Below the pieces are notes generated by a model. It made no database searches and was not told the origin of the DNA. It saw nothing but the letters and a program-made list of their open reading frames with translations. The translations under genes and the position numbers were made by a program. From Akkermansia sp. (GTDB taxonomy: Bacteria; Verrucomicrobiota; Verrucomicrobiia; Verrucomicrobiales; Akkermansiaceae), in assembly GCA_017399165.1 (NCBI GenBank), contig JAFQEF010000092.1, positions 1-37,406 of the forward strand: a DNA stretch of 37,406 nucleotides, given 5' to 3'. Positions 25,779-35,024 of the stretch are shown in pieces. The stretch's first letter is position 1. Each line of letters opens with the position of its first letter.

Positions 25779-26948
25779 ATGAAAAAAGCGACCATTATTG
25801 CCAACCTTACAGCCATGGCTGTATTTTGCATCGCCATGGAATCCCTCACCACAGCACCACAAGCGCTGTGGCAATTGATATGCTTTCAGCTCATTATTCT
25901 TTGGCTGAGCAATGAGGTGTGGCAACGCGTTATCTCCCTGCCCTCCGTATTCGGAATTATTGCCGGGCTGGCAGGGCGCGTCAAACCGGAGCAAGTGGCG
26001 AAAATAGGGGGCATTTTTTACAGGCTGAGTACCCTTACTCTGCTGCTGATACCACATGTGTTCTACGCTCTCATTTTCGGTGTAGAGTTTTTAACGGATG
26101 GTTGGTTGCAGCAAACAACAGGTATAACCTACACGCACGGCTTATTTGCCGTTTCCTGGTGCAGCGTGGTGGTGCTGTGGCTAACGGCTCAATTCTGCCG
26201 CATAGAGCCGTTGTGCCTCAGCAATATCTTTACCAACCCGTTCAATTTGAAAAACATTGCGGAAAAAGTGTATGAGGCACGACAAAACAATAAACCGATT
26301 ATCAGCAACACTACCCCCGTTGAAATAGCAACAGAGGATATTGACCTGCACCAACAGCACACTGAAAAATTGCCTTACTTGTTGCAGGCGGATGAAAAAC
26401 TGCTGCACACCGCCCGCCCGAACTTAAGTGTAAACGCCCCGCACATTCGCAAAGCCATGCAAATGGCTTGGGTTACCGGCACGGTCAGCCTGTTACTGCT
26501 CTCCTTTTGTGTTCAGCTATTCCTCCAAATGCAGGACAGCAGCTATTGGTGGGCTATCGGCATGTTCGGCACCTTGGGGCTCATCTTCGGGGTATCTACC
26601 CTGTGGGTATTACGCATTCCCGATAAATGGAAACACAAGCTCAGCCAAGCCGGCTACGCTGTAACAAATCAGCGTATTTTTATCTTTGAAAAGGAGGCGG
26701 TACAGGCTTTTTCCTTAAGTGAAAAGCTCTATATCCATTGCGAAATGAACCAAGGCAACACCGGCAACATCTACATTTGCCGCCCGGGGTTGACAGATGT
26801 CCTGGCGGGGCTCGTGCTCGGTAAGTTCGCACAACAAACGCCCGATAGCGTGGTGCCGGAGCCTAATCTCACCCACCCCCTGCCCGGCTTCATCAATTGC
26901 CCCGATGCTGAAAAAGTTCACACCTTAATTCAATCCCTGCGCAGCTGA
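25779..26948 (+). CDS. Unknown membrane protein with a PH-like domain
   Basis: This 389-residue protein is not a family I can name. Hydrophobic segments lie at about 8-25, 28-45, 80-100 and 120-140. A soluble loop with LPYLLQADEKLLHTARP lies near 200-215, then come two membrane helices near 235-285. A short C-terminal domain follows, containing YAVTNQRIFIFEK near 300-312. The pairing of ADEKLLHTARP with VTNQRIF strongly recalls bacterial PH-domain (bPH2/YdbT-type) membrane proteins. An upstream TTG at 25737 would lie inside the hairpin, so the ATG at 25779 is preferred. Function is unknown. Confidence 0.72.
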   Translation: MKKATIIANLTAMAVFCIAMESLTTAPQALWQLICFQLIILWLSNEVWQRVISLPSVFGIIAGLAGRVKPEQVAKIGGIFYRLSTLTLLLIPHVFYALIFGVEFLTDGWLQQTTGITYTHGLFAVSWCSVVVLWLTAQFCRIEPLCLSNIFTNPFNLKNIAEKVYEARQNNKPIISNTTPVEIATEDIDLHQQHTEKLPYLLQADEKLLHTARPNLSVNAPHIRKAMQMAWVTGTVSLLLLSFCVQLFLQMQDSSYWWAIGMFGTLGLIFGVSTLWVLRIPDKWKHKLSQAGYAVTNQRIFIFEKEAVQAFSLSEKLYIHCEMNQGNTGNIYICRPGLTDVLAGLVLGKFAQQTPDSVVPEPNLTHPLPGFINCPDAEKVHTLIQSLRS

Positions 26949-26978
26949 ATATTCGTTTGCTCAAGCAAAACAAAAAGC

Positions 26979-27007
26979 TTGAAATCGGGTAGCAGATTCA
27001 TTATAAT
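26979..27007 (+). promoter_or_regulatory. Promoter of the mutS operon
   Basis: TTGAAA (26979-26984), a 17-bp spacer and perfect TATAAT (27002-27007). The -10 box ends 8 nt before the ATG at 27016, so the predicted leader is 0-3 nt. Confidence 0.8.
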
Positions 27008-27015
27008 CCCCCCAC

Positions 27016-29526
27016 ATGGCAACGGATAACAAGATAAGCCCGATGATGGATCAGTATCTGCGGATGAAGCAGAGCTTACCGGAAGATGTGTGGCTGTTTT
27101 TCCGTTTGGGGGACTTTTATGAAATGTTCTTTGAGGATGCGGTGGAGTGCTCTGCCCTGCTGGGGCTTACACTCACCAAGCGCCAAACCATCCCCATGTG
27201 CGGTGTACCCTACCACGCCGCAGAGAACTACATAGGGCAAGTGGTTAAAACCGGGCGGCGTGTAGCCATAGCAGAACAAATGCACACCCCCGTGCCCGGT
27301 AAATTGGTGGAGCGCCAAATTACCCGCATCATTTCAGCAGGCACGCTGGCAGACCTCTCCTTGCTCAATGAGAACGAGCACAACTACATTGTGGCCTGCT
27401 ACAAAGAAAAAAAAGCCTGGGGCTTAGCCTGCGCAGACCACACCACGGGCGAGCTCACCGTGGCCGATTATGAAAGTTTTGAAGCCTTGGCAGACGAGGT
27501 AGCGCGTATTCAACCGCGAGAAATGCTGGTGAGTGATGAGCAAAAAGACATCTTCCCCGGGCTGCCCGTTACACAGTATTACGACGGCTACACCTTTTTA
27601 CCCGGTGTGGCAGAGCCTTTTTTGGAGAGCCACTTCCGCGTGCATTCCCTGGCGGGGTTCGGCTGTGCCGGTTTGGTGGCAGCGCACGGGGCTGCAGCAG
27701 CTATACTGCATTACCTGAAACACCAGCTGCGCCGCAGCACGGACCACCTGCGCCGCATCTCCCTGCGCCCCACAGATAACGCTGTGCTCATTGACACCGC
27801 CAGCCGTTGTAATCTGGATTTGGTAGAGGCACGCGGCGGCATGAAAAACACCCTGCTGGGCACGCTGGATGGCACCTCCACCCCCATGGGAGCCCGCAAA
27901 ATGAGGGATTGGATTCTGCACCCCATTTGCGACCTCACCGAGCTGACCCGCAGGCAGGAGCTGATAGCCACCTTTCTCTCAGAGTCTTTCCTGATGAGCC
28001 AATTGAGGGATACCCTCAAAGGCGTGCGTGATATGGAGCGCCTCACCTCTCGCTTAGCACAAAATGCCGGCAATGCAAGAGATTTGCTGGCTCTGGGCAC
28101 CTCGCTCTCCCGCTTACCGGACATTGCGGAAGATTTGCGTGTGCTGGAGACCAAGCAAGCCCACTTTACCCCGCTGTTGCAAAACTTGGGGGACTTTGGG
28201 GAGCTGACCGCCCTGCTGGAGCGCGCCATTGTGGATGAACCACCCGTAACCATAAAAGAAGGCGGCATGATGAGGGATGGCTACAACGAGCAACTGGATG
28301 AGCTTCGCATGGCCTCCCGAGAGGGCAAAGGATGGCTGGCTCAATTGGAAGCCCGAGAACGCGCCGCCACGGGCATAGACTCCCTCAAGATTCGCTACAA
28401 CAACGTGTTCGGGTACTATATAGAGGTTACCAAAGCCAACTATGCCAAAGTACCGGAGCGTTATGTGCGCAAACAAACGCTGGCTAATGCAGAGCGCTTT
28501 GTGACAGATGAGCTCAAGCAGATGGAGGGTACAATTTTGGGGGCAGATGAACGCTCCCGCCAGCTGGAGTATGAGCTGTTCTGCCACCTGAGGGATGAGG
28601 TTGCAGGTTACATAGACCGTATTCAAGTGAGTGCCGAAGCGTTGGCGGAGATTGACGTGTTGCTCAGCCTGGCAGAAACCGCCCAACGCCATAACTATTG
28701 CCGCCCCGTGCTGGATAACAGCCGTGTGCTGCTGATTCAGAATGGCCGCCACCCCGTTATTGAGCAGGTGCAAACGGATATCTCCTTTGTACCCAATGAT
28801 GTGGATATGCATGAGGAGCACGACCGCGTGCTGATTCTCACCGGCCCCAACATGGCAGGCAAATCCACCTATATTCGCCAAGTGGCCCTCATTACCCTTA
28901 TGGCACAAATGGGCTCATACGTACCGGCGGATGCCGCACACATAGGCCTGGTGGACCGCATTTTCTGCCGTGTGGGCGCCAGCGATGACATTGCCCGCGG
29001 GCAGTCCACCTTCATGGTGGAGATGAGCGAAACCGCCCTCATACTCAACAATGCCACACAAAAATCACTGGTGATTCTGGACGAAATAGGCCGCGGTACC
29101 GCCACTTTCGACGGTCTCTCCATCGCCTGGGCTGTAGCAGAGCACCTGCACGACGAAATAGGCTGCCGCACCATGTTTGCCACCCACTACCATGAAATGG
29201 TAGACTTGGAGCACACGCACAGCGGCGTAAGCAACCGCCATGTGGAGGTGCGCGAGTGGAAGGATGAAATCGTCTTTTTGCGCAAGGTGTTGCCCGGCCC
29301 GGCGGATAAGTCTTACGGTATTCAGGTGGCACGCCTTGCCGGCCTGCCCAAGCCCATTATTGAGCGCGCCAAGCAAATACTCACCCATTTGGAGATGAGT
29401 GCAGGCAGCCGCGAGCCCAAGGAAACCCGCCGCCGTAAATCGAGAGAACACGGCCTGCCCGTGGCAGAACCTGCAGATGATATTCTGCAAATGGACATGT
29501 TCTCCATGCTCGACGATGGAATTTAA
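27016..29526 (+). CDS. mutS: DNA mismatch repair protein MutS
   Basis: MutS recognises mispaired bases and starts mismatch repair in the cytoplasm. The 836-residue protein has the mismatch-reading Phe-x-Glu motif F34-Y-E36. Connector, lever/clamp and ATPase domains follow. Walker A GPNMAGKST begins at about 610, and VILDEIGRGTATFDG and TMFATHYHE lie further on. The C-terminal tail ends in DILQMDMFSMLDDGI, like the family's tetramerisation or beta-clamp-binding tail. It begins an apparent four-gene operon ending in a SNF2 helicase; mutL is not in the window. Confidence 0.97.
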   Translation: MATDNKISPMMDQYLRMKQSLPEDVWLFFRLGDFYEMFFEDAVECSALLGLTLTKRQTIPMCGVPYHAAENYIGQVVKTGRRVAIAEQMHTPVPGKLVERQITRIISAGTLADLSLLNENEHNYIVACYKEKKAWGLACADHTTGELTVADYESFEALADEVARIQPREMLVSDEQKDIFPGLPVTQYYDGYTFLPGVAEPFLESHFRVHSLAGFGCAGLVAAHGAAAAILHYLKHQLRRSTDHLRRISLRPTDNAVLIDTASRCNLDLVEARGGMKNTLLGTLDGTSTPMGARKMRDWILHPICDLTELTRRQELIATFLSESFLMSQLRDTLKGVRDMERLTSRLAQNAGNARDLLALGTSLSRLPDIAEDLRVLETKQAHFTPLLQNLGDFGELTALLERAIVDEPPVTIKEGGMMRDGYNEQLDELRMASREGKGWLAQLEARERAATGIDSLKIRYNNVFGYYIEVTKANYAKVPERYVRKQTLANAERFVTDELKQMEGTILGADERSRQLEYELFCHLRDEVAGYIDRIQVSAEALAEIDVLLSLAETAQRHNYCRPVLDNSRVLLIQNGRHPVIEQVQTDISFVPNDVDMHEEHDRVLILTGPNMAGKSTYIRQVALITLMAQMGSYVPADAAHIGLVDRIFCRVGASDDIARGQSTFMVEMSETALILNNATQKSLVILDEIGRGTATFDGLSIAWAVAEHLHDEIGCRTMFATHYHEMVDLEHTHSGVSNRHVEVREWKDEIVFLRKVLPGPADKSYGIQVARLAGLPKPIIERAKQILTHLEMSAGSREPKETRRRKSREHGLPVAEPADDILQMDMFSMLDDGI

Positions 29527-29541
29527 CCCCCACACATTATC

Positions 29542-29958
29542 ATGAATTCTCAATACACACTTAACTACAGGGTCATGTACTATGACACGGATGCCGGAGG
29601 CGTGGTTCACAACTTAGCCTACCTGCGGTGGGTGGAAGAAGCCCGCACCAAAATGGCCATTACCTTGGGTATGGACTACGGCACCATGGCCAAAGAGGGC
29701 CGCCACCTGGTGCTGGTGAGCCACGAGGTGCACTACCACTCCCCTGCATTCTTGGCAGATGAAATACACGTGAATACCTGCCTGGAGAAAGTGGAAAAAT
29801 CCTCCATGTATGTTAAGACAGAGATTCGCCGTGTGGAGAACGACAAGCTCTGCGTCAGCGTACGCCAACGCTTGGCCTTGGTGCAAATGCCCCAAGGCCG
29901 CCCCTGCCGCATGCCCGCAGAGTGGGTAGCCCTTGCAGCCCCGCAAGAAAATTGCTAA
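29542..29958 (+). CDS. Acyl-CoA thioesterase, YbgC/4HBT family
   Basis: This 138-residue hot-dog-fold thioesterase has the family signature YYDTDAGGVVHN (13-24), with D17 as the catalytic aspartate. It would hydrolyse acyl-CoA or 4-hydroxybenzoyl-CoA-type thioesters in the cytoplasm. YbgC in other bacteria is linked to the Tol-Pal cluster and phospholipid synthesis, but no tol gene is seen here. It starts 15 nt after mutS, with no promoter between, so co-transcription is likely. Confidence 0.9.
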   Translation: MNSQYTLNYRVMYYDTDAGGVVHNLAYLRWVEEARTKMAITLGMDYGTMAKEGRHLVLVSHEVHYHSPAFLADEIHVNTCLEKVEKSSMYVKTEIRRVENDKLCVSVRQRLALVQMPQGRPCRMPAEWVALAAPQENC

Positions 29959-29981
29959 CCTTCTCCCCCCCATATCATAAC

Positions 29982-30647
29982 ATGTTTCGCCGATTTCTTA
30001 TTGCCGGGCTCTTGGTTTCCTGTAGTCTTGGTATGACTATGCCCCAATCTTGGTCGGCGGAAAAGGTGACCCATAATCAAAAATCACAAAAGAAGAAAAC
30101 AGCAAAAGAAAAACGCGAGGCTGCCAAGGCCAAGCGCGCAGAGGCTAAAGCCAAAAAAGCAGCTGCTAAAGCACGAAAAGAAGCAGAAAAGAAAGCCGCA
30201 CAAACACGGGCGGATTTTGAAGCCTCAGAGCCAACTACCCCTGTAGGCAAGGCTCTTAAAGAGCTGCCATACATAGGCAATGCCCGCCCGGATCTTACGG
30301 CTGAATTTTACGTTGTGGTGCGCTCCTCATCCACATGCCCGCACTGTGTTAAGCTCTTGCCGGAGGCAATGGCTGAATATAAAGAAATGCGAGCCACCGG
30401 CAAGGTGGAGCTTATCTACGAAAGTTTTGATAATAGCGCAGAAAAAGCAGAGGAGCATTTGATGAAGCAAGGGGTAAGCTTCCCCGCCGCCATGCGGGCA
30501 GATATGGGTAAACTGCCCGGGGCCGCCCCGCTTATCATACCGCCCCCTGCTGCTTATATTATTGATGCACAAGGAAACCGCCTTGCCAGTGGCCCCCTGT
30601 CCCCCATCTTACAAAATTGGCGCCAACACACCGTTGAGAAACCTTAA
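29982..30647 (+). CDS. Secreted thioredoxin-fold protein with Lys/Ala-rich arm (CPHC)
   Basis: This 221-residue protein begins with a signal peptide (about 1-26, ending near SWSA). A highly basic, Lys/Ala/Glu-rich segment at about 33-75 probably forms a single long helix. A thioredoxin-like domain follows, with the redox motif C119-P-H-C122 as in DsbA/DsbC-type proteins. A cis-proline-like PPPAAYIID segment lies near 187-195. Localisation should be the periplasm. The ATG at 29982 is favoured because it gives a proper signal peptide and does not overlap the thioesterase gene. Its stop overlaps the SNF2 start by one base. The redox partner is unknown. Confidence 0.78.
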   Translation: MFRRFLIAGLLVSCSLGMTMPQSWSAEKVTHNQKSQKKKTAKEKREAAKAKRAEAKAKKAAAKARKEAEKKAAQTRADFEASEPTTPVGKALKELPYIGNARPDLTAEFYVVVRSSSTCPHCVKLLPEAMAEYKEMRATGKVELIYESFDNSAEKAEEHLMKQGVSFPAAMRADMGKLPGAAPLIIPPPAAYIIDAQGNRLASGPLSPILQNWRQHTVEKP

Positions 30648-33600
30648 TGCCCGCTTTTATGAAACTAAGCCCTGAGACGATTCAAGAGTTGACCGAAATG
30701 ACACGGGGCATTAGTTTGCCGCACAGTGGGCTGCTGTATGTATTTTTTATCCATCTCTTACCCGGGTTAAAAAGCAAGGTGATTCGTAAGTTAATCTCAC
30801 TTGCACAACCGGATACCGCAGACAATGACTTTGCGGCTATTATATTTACACTAAACAAACATAAACTTACCTATATTTACCACAGCAGCGGGGAGCTTTA
30901 CCCACCACACCCTATATCATTCGATATAGCCAAGAGATGGGTTAAAGAACCGGCCATTGCCGGTGTTGTAGAAAATGCAAAAATCAGCGCCCAAAATTTA
31001 CTCCATTCCACAATAGCAAAAGGGGCAGAACCCCTTTTACCCTACAAGCAATTATTGTTACTGCTCGCATTAGTAGATTATGAGCTCACCGATATTTGGA
31101 AATTAATTAACCACATTGCAAGCACCAAACCGGAGGCCATCGATTTTTGCCGATACATCCCCCCAACGACCTTCCAAAAAATAGAGTTTTTAGAGCATCT
31201 GTATCACACCACATTCACCAAGCTCAATCAGATACCCTCTGCCTTGCATAAAGATTTTGTGCCGAACATATACCGGCGCAATGCCATAACCCACTTGCCT
31301 AATATCCTTTCCCTAAAGGATATTGAAACATACACCCCGGAAAAACACGATATCAGTGACAACATCAGCGATGTAGCACTGCACATTGCCTTGCACACGG
31401 GAAATTGGGAGTATTTTGTACGTTTTATACACCTGGAAAATACCGTTTATTATCCGGAACGTAACTCATACTATAGCGGATTTCAAGGTCCGCAACGCAC
31501 AGCCTCCCTCGAATCCATAGCCTCAACCCTGCAAGCCTGGAAATTGGGTAAATGGGCAGCCCTCAAAAAATTGCGAGATATTTTTTACTATGATTCTACT
31601 CCTTACGAAAACGGCAATACAAAATGCGACCTACCGCTGCGAGCCGTTTTGGCCCCGCTCATACTCATGATGCGGTTAAAAATTGCTAACACGCATACCA
31701 GCCATGTGCAGCAAGCTCGCTGCGCCATGACAGACTTTTATGGGAATGCCGCCACCCCCATATTGGCAAACTTCTCTCAGGCTACGGATTTGGAGGCTAA
31801 GGAGTTTCACCTGGTAGACTGGCAGCTGAGCAAACCTATCGATTTTCTCCCCAAGGCCTTGTGTATAGCCCTCCTGAGCACCATGCCGGATCTTCCGGCT
31901 GCCGAGATACAAGAATTGTGTGAGGCCTGCACGGCCTTGCATAACTCCGGGCTTACCATGTATTCTTGGTACATGGCCAATGCCTTACTTTGCATACCTA
32001 CCCTCACGCCGCAGCAAGCCTCCGATATGGAGGAAATCTTCAATAGCCGGCAAGACCTACCGCTATTTTGTGATATAAAAAAGAAAACAAGCATTTATGA
32101 TGACCTGATAGCAGGCATGCAAAATCTGCTCACGGCATCTGCGCCCTCCTCTCAATTCCAAAGAGAGGGCTACATCAGCTGGAGATTATCTTACCAATCC
32201 CGAAACAAAACGGTAGATTATATAGCCCCCTATGCTCATAAAAAGCGTAAAAACGGAGGCTATACTATCGGCAAAAAAATCCTCATTTCGGACCTCCTCG
32301 ACGGCTCCTACAGTGCCTATACCTCTGATAAAGACACTGCCATTGTCACGCACATACACAATCAGTCACCGTCCTCCTTATGGGAAATTTATTACAAAGT
32401 AACCCCATCATTAGCCGGGCTTTTAATAGGGCACCCGCACATCATATTGAGAATTGACAATCTGGAGGAAAAGCCCATAGAGCTTATCAGCGAGCCGCCA
32501 ACTATAGAGATAAAACGGGAAAAAGGCTCGTTAAAGCTCCGTTTGAAAAATTTATGCAATGATGATGGCGTACCCATTCAGCACGTAGAAAATAACACCT
32601 ACGCCATACTCTGCGAAAATGATAAGGCTACCCAACTCTCGCGCTTCATTAATCAAAACACCGTCTCCTCCGGTTTGCTGACAGTGCCGGATATGTATGC
32701 GGACCGCATACTCAGCATACTCTCCGGCTTTACGGACTCCGTCAACATTAGCGGCAATCTCAATAACAAAAAAACAAAAGAACTCAAAGCAAAACCCGAG
32801 CTGATAGCATTTTTAGCCCCCGGGCGTGGCGCATTAAGCGGCAAGTTGATGCTGGAGCTCTACCCGGAGGTATCCCCCGTGCCGATATACAGCACCGGGA
32901 AAGTACAGTTTGCGCATTTACAGGGCAACGCCATTCGCATCAAACGCTCCGCTGAAGCAGAAAACAATATTATTGAACAGGTTAAGGCGCAGTGCCCCAA
33001 TCTGTTTAACGCAACGGATGAAGCCGGGGAGCTGCAATTAGAGGTATCCGACACCATGCTGCATGTGGTAGAGGAGCTGCAAAACTGCGACAGCAAGATA
33101 CTCGAAACCCGCTGGCAAGAGGGTAAAGCCATCAGCATCAGCCACATGAATGACTTTACCACATTCAACATCAAAGCCTCCTCTGCTGCCCACAACTGGC
33201 TGAGCATAGGGGGAGAGGTTCAAGTAAATGAGCAGTTAGTATTACAATTATCGGATTTACTGCAAACAATCAACAATGCTACCGGGCGTTATGTGCAGCT
33301 GACAAGCGGGCATTTCCTGAAACTGAGCAAAAATATTGAAGAGCAGTTAAAAGTACTGAGTATACTGGCCAATGCACCCGCAAAAGGGAAAAAATCTAAT
33401 AAAAACATAGCCATTTCTCCGGCCCTAATGCTCTTACTGGCGCAGTCTGACCATGCGCATACCCTGCCCGCAGCCTTGCTCTCAAAAGCAGAGCAGCTAC
33501 AGCAGCAATTAAATACAAACTTTAATAAACCACGTAATATCAAAGCCAAGCTCAGAGATTACCAAACAGACGGCTACCAGTGGATGCAACGCCTCATGAA

Positions 33601-34879
33601 TTGCGGCTTAGGTGCCTGCCTGGCGGATGACATGGGCTTAGGCAAAACCCTGCAAGTGCTCTGCGTGTTGTTAGCTCGCGCTGCGGATGGTCCCTCCCTC
33701 GTCATTGCCCCGGCCTCCGTTTGCAATAACTGGAGCACCGAGGCTGCCAAGTTTACCCCCACACTCAATGTTTACCAATTAGAAAACGGGAATCGAGAGG
33801 AGCTCATCAAAAATCTTACCAAGCGGGATGTACTGGTTTGCAGCTATGGCTTGCTGGTAACAGAGGCGGAGCTGATTACCGCCTGCCAATGGAATGTTGT
33901 GGTGCTGGATGAAGCCCAATACATTAAAAACAGCCAAACTCAACGCGCCCGCACCGCCTGCAATATCAAAGCCAAATGCCGCATTGCCGCCACCGGTACA
34001 CCCATGGAAAACTCGTTGGATGAGCTCTGGAGCATCTTTGAGTATATTAACCCCGGTTACCTCGGCTCTCAGGAGCAATTCCGCGAGCGCTTTTCCAACA
34101 ACCCCTCTCGCCGTAAATTACTGCGCCACATTGTTGCCCCCTTTGTCTTGCGCCGCCTTAAGGGAGACGTGTTGGATGAACTGCCCGAAAAAACGGAAAC
34201 CACGCGCAGTATCACCCTCAGTACTCAAGAAAGAGCCCTATACGAGGCCTGCCGCCGGGATGCCCTGCTCAAGGCTCAGGAGTCCGGCGACCGCTTTACC
34301 ATCTTGGCTCAACTCATGCGCCTGCGCCGCCTATGCTGCCACCCGCAATTAATTGACAGCAAATGGAACGACGAGGCCGGTAAACTCACCGCCTTGACAG
34401 AGCTGGCAAGCGAGCTGAAAGACTCCGGCCACAAAGCTCTCATATTCAGCCAATTTACAGATATGCTCAGCCTGGTGCGCAAGGAGTTTGATAAGCAGGG
34501 ATTCTCTTACCTGTATTTGGATGGCAACACTCCCAAAGCAGGGCGTAACAAATTGGTGGATACCTTCCAGGATGGTGAGGCGGATTTCTTCCTCATCTCC
34601 CTCAAAGCCGGTGGTACAGGGCTTAATCTTACAGCTGCCGACTATGTGATATTGCTGGACCCCTGGTGGAACCCCGCAGTAGAAAGCCAAGCGGCGGACC
34701 GCACCCACCGTATCGGCCAAAAACGCCCCGTTACCGTGTGCCGTTTTGTATGCAAAGATACCATAGAAGAGCGAGTTATGGCTCTTCATGCCGAAAAGCG
34801 AGAGCTCTTTGACCAAGTCATTAACGACACCAGCAAAGCCACCCCGCTCTCCATCACAGATCTACGTGAGTTGATGTAG
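30647..34879 (+). CDS. SNF2-family DEAD/DEAH-box helicase (large bacterial type)
   Basis: This 1410-residue protein has a C-terminal SNF2 motor: Walker A DDMGLGKT near 995, DEAQ near 1087, ATGTPMENS near 1110, and motifs V-VI with GGTGLNLT and ADRTHRIGQ near 1325-1352. Residues about 830-900 resemble the SNF2-associated domain of bacterial Swi2/Snf2 proteins. Residues 1-600 are an unassigned, mostly helical region. No SWIM zinc finger is visible, which differs from many homologues. Members translocate on double-stranded DNA and remodel protein-DNA complexes, including RNA polymerase in the RapA branch. A second in-frame ATG lies at 30659. The one-base overlap with the CPHC gene indicates coupling. 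Confidence 0.9.
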   Translation: MPAFMKLSPETIQELTEMTRGISLPHSGLLYVFFIHLLPGLKSKVIRKLISLAQPDTADNDFAAIIFTLNKHKLTYIYHSSGELYPPHPISFDIAKRWVKEPAIAGVVENAKISAQNLLHSTIAKGAEPLLPYKQLLLLLALVDYELTDIWKLINHIASTKPEAIDFCRYIPPTTFQKIEFLEHLYHTTFTKLNQIPSALHKDFVPNIYRRNAITHLPNILSLKDIETYTPEKHDISDNISDVALHIALHTGNWEYFVRFIHLENTVYYPERNSYYSGFQGPQRTASLESIASTLQAWKLGKWAALKKLRDIFYYDSTPYENGNTKCDLPLRAVLAPLILMMRLKIANTHTSHVQQARCAMTDFYGNAATPILANFSQATDLEAKEFHLVDWQLSKPIDFLPKALCIALLSTMPDLPAAEIQELCEACTALHNSGLTMYSWYMANALLCIPTLTPQQASDMEEIFNSRQDLPLFCDIKKKTSIYDDLIAGMQNLLTASAPSSQFQREGYISWRLSYQSRNKTVDYIAPYAHKKRKNGGYTIGKKILISDLLDGSYSAYTSDKDTAIVTHIHNQSPSSLWEIYYKVTPSLAGLLIGHPHIILRIDNLEEKPIELISEPPTIEIKREKGSLKLRLKNLCNDDGVPIQHVENNTYAILCENDKATQLSRFINQNTVSSGLLTVPDMYADRILSILSGFTDSVNISGNLNNKKTKELKAKPELIAFLAPGRGALSGKLMLELYPEVSPVPIYSTGKVQFAHLQGNAIRIKRSAEAENNIIEQVKAQCPNLFNATDEAGELQLEVSDTMLHVVEELQNCDSKILETRWQEGKAISISHMNDFTTFNIKASSAAHNWLSIGGEVQVNEQLVLQLSDLLQTINNATGRYVQLTSGHFLKLSKNIEEQLKVLSILANAPAKGKKSNKNIAISPALMLLLAQSDHAHTLPAALLSKAEQLQQQLNTNFNKPRNIKAKLRDYQTDGYQWMQRLMNCGLGACLADDMGLGKTLQVLCVLLARAADGPSLVIAPASVCNNWSTEAAKFTPTLNVYQLENGNREELIKNLTKRDVLVCSYGLLVTEAELITACQWNVVVLDEAQYIKNSQTQRARTACNIKAKCRIAATGTPMENSLDELWSIFEYINPGYLGSQEQFRERFSNNPSRRKLLRHIVAPFVLRRLKGDVLDELPEKTETTRSITLSTQERALYEACRRDALLKAQESGDRFTILAQLMRLRRLCCHPQLIDSKWNDEAGKLTALTELASELKDSGHKALIFSQFTDMLSLVRKEFDKQGFSYLYLDGNTPKAGRNKLVDTFQDGEADFFLISLKAGGTGLNLTAADYVILLDPWWNPAVESQAADRTHRIGQKRPVTVCRFVCKDTIEERVMALHAEKRELFDQVINDTSKATPLSITDLRELM

Positions 34880-34955
34880 TGCCGAGCAATCTTTAAAAGG
34901 GCGCATTTGATAGCCACAGGCAACAGCAACCAAGCACCAAGTCACATAGATATAT

Positions 34956-34989
34956 GGCCGGGGCAGTACAAACTGCCCCGGCCTTGTTG
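34956..34989. terminator. Terminator between converging SNF2 and antiporter genes
   Basis: A perfect 11-bp stem (34956-34966 with 34973-34983) with a TACAAA loop is followed on the plus strand by TTGTTGTTT. The GC stem could also serve the minus-strand antiporter gene, though no U-run follows on that side. Confidence 0.75.
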
Positions 34990-35024
34990 TTTACCATGAT
35001 GATGCTCGTTCCGAAAAAAGGGTA

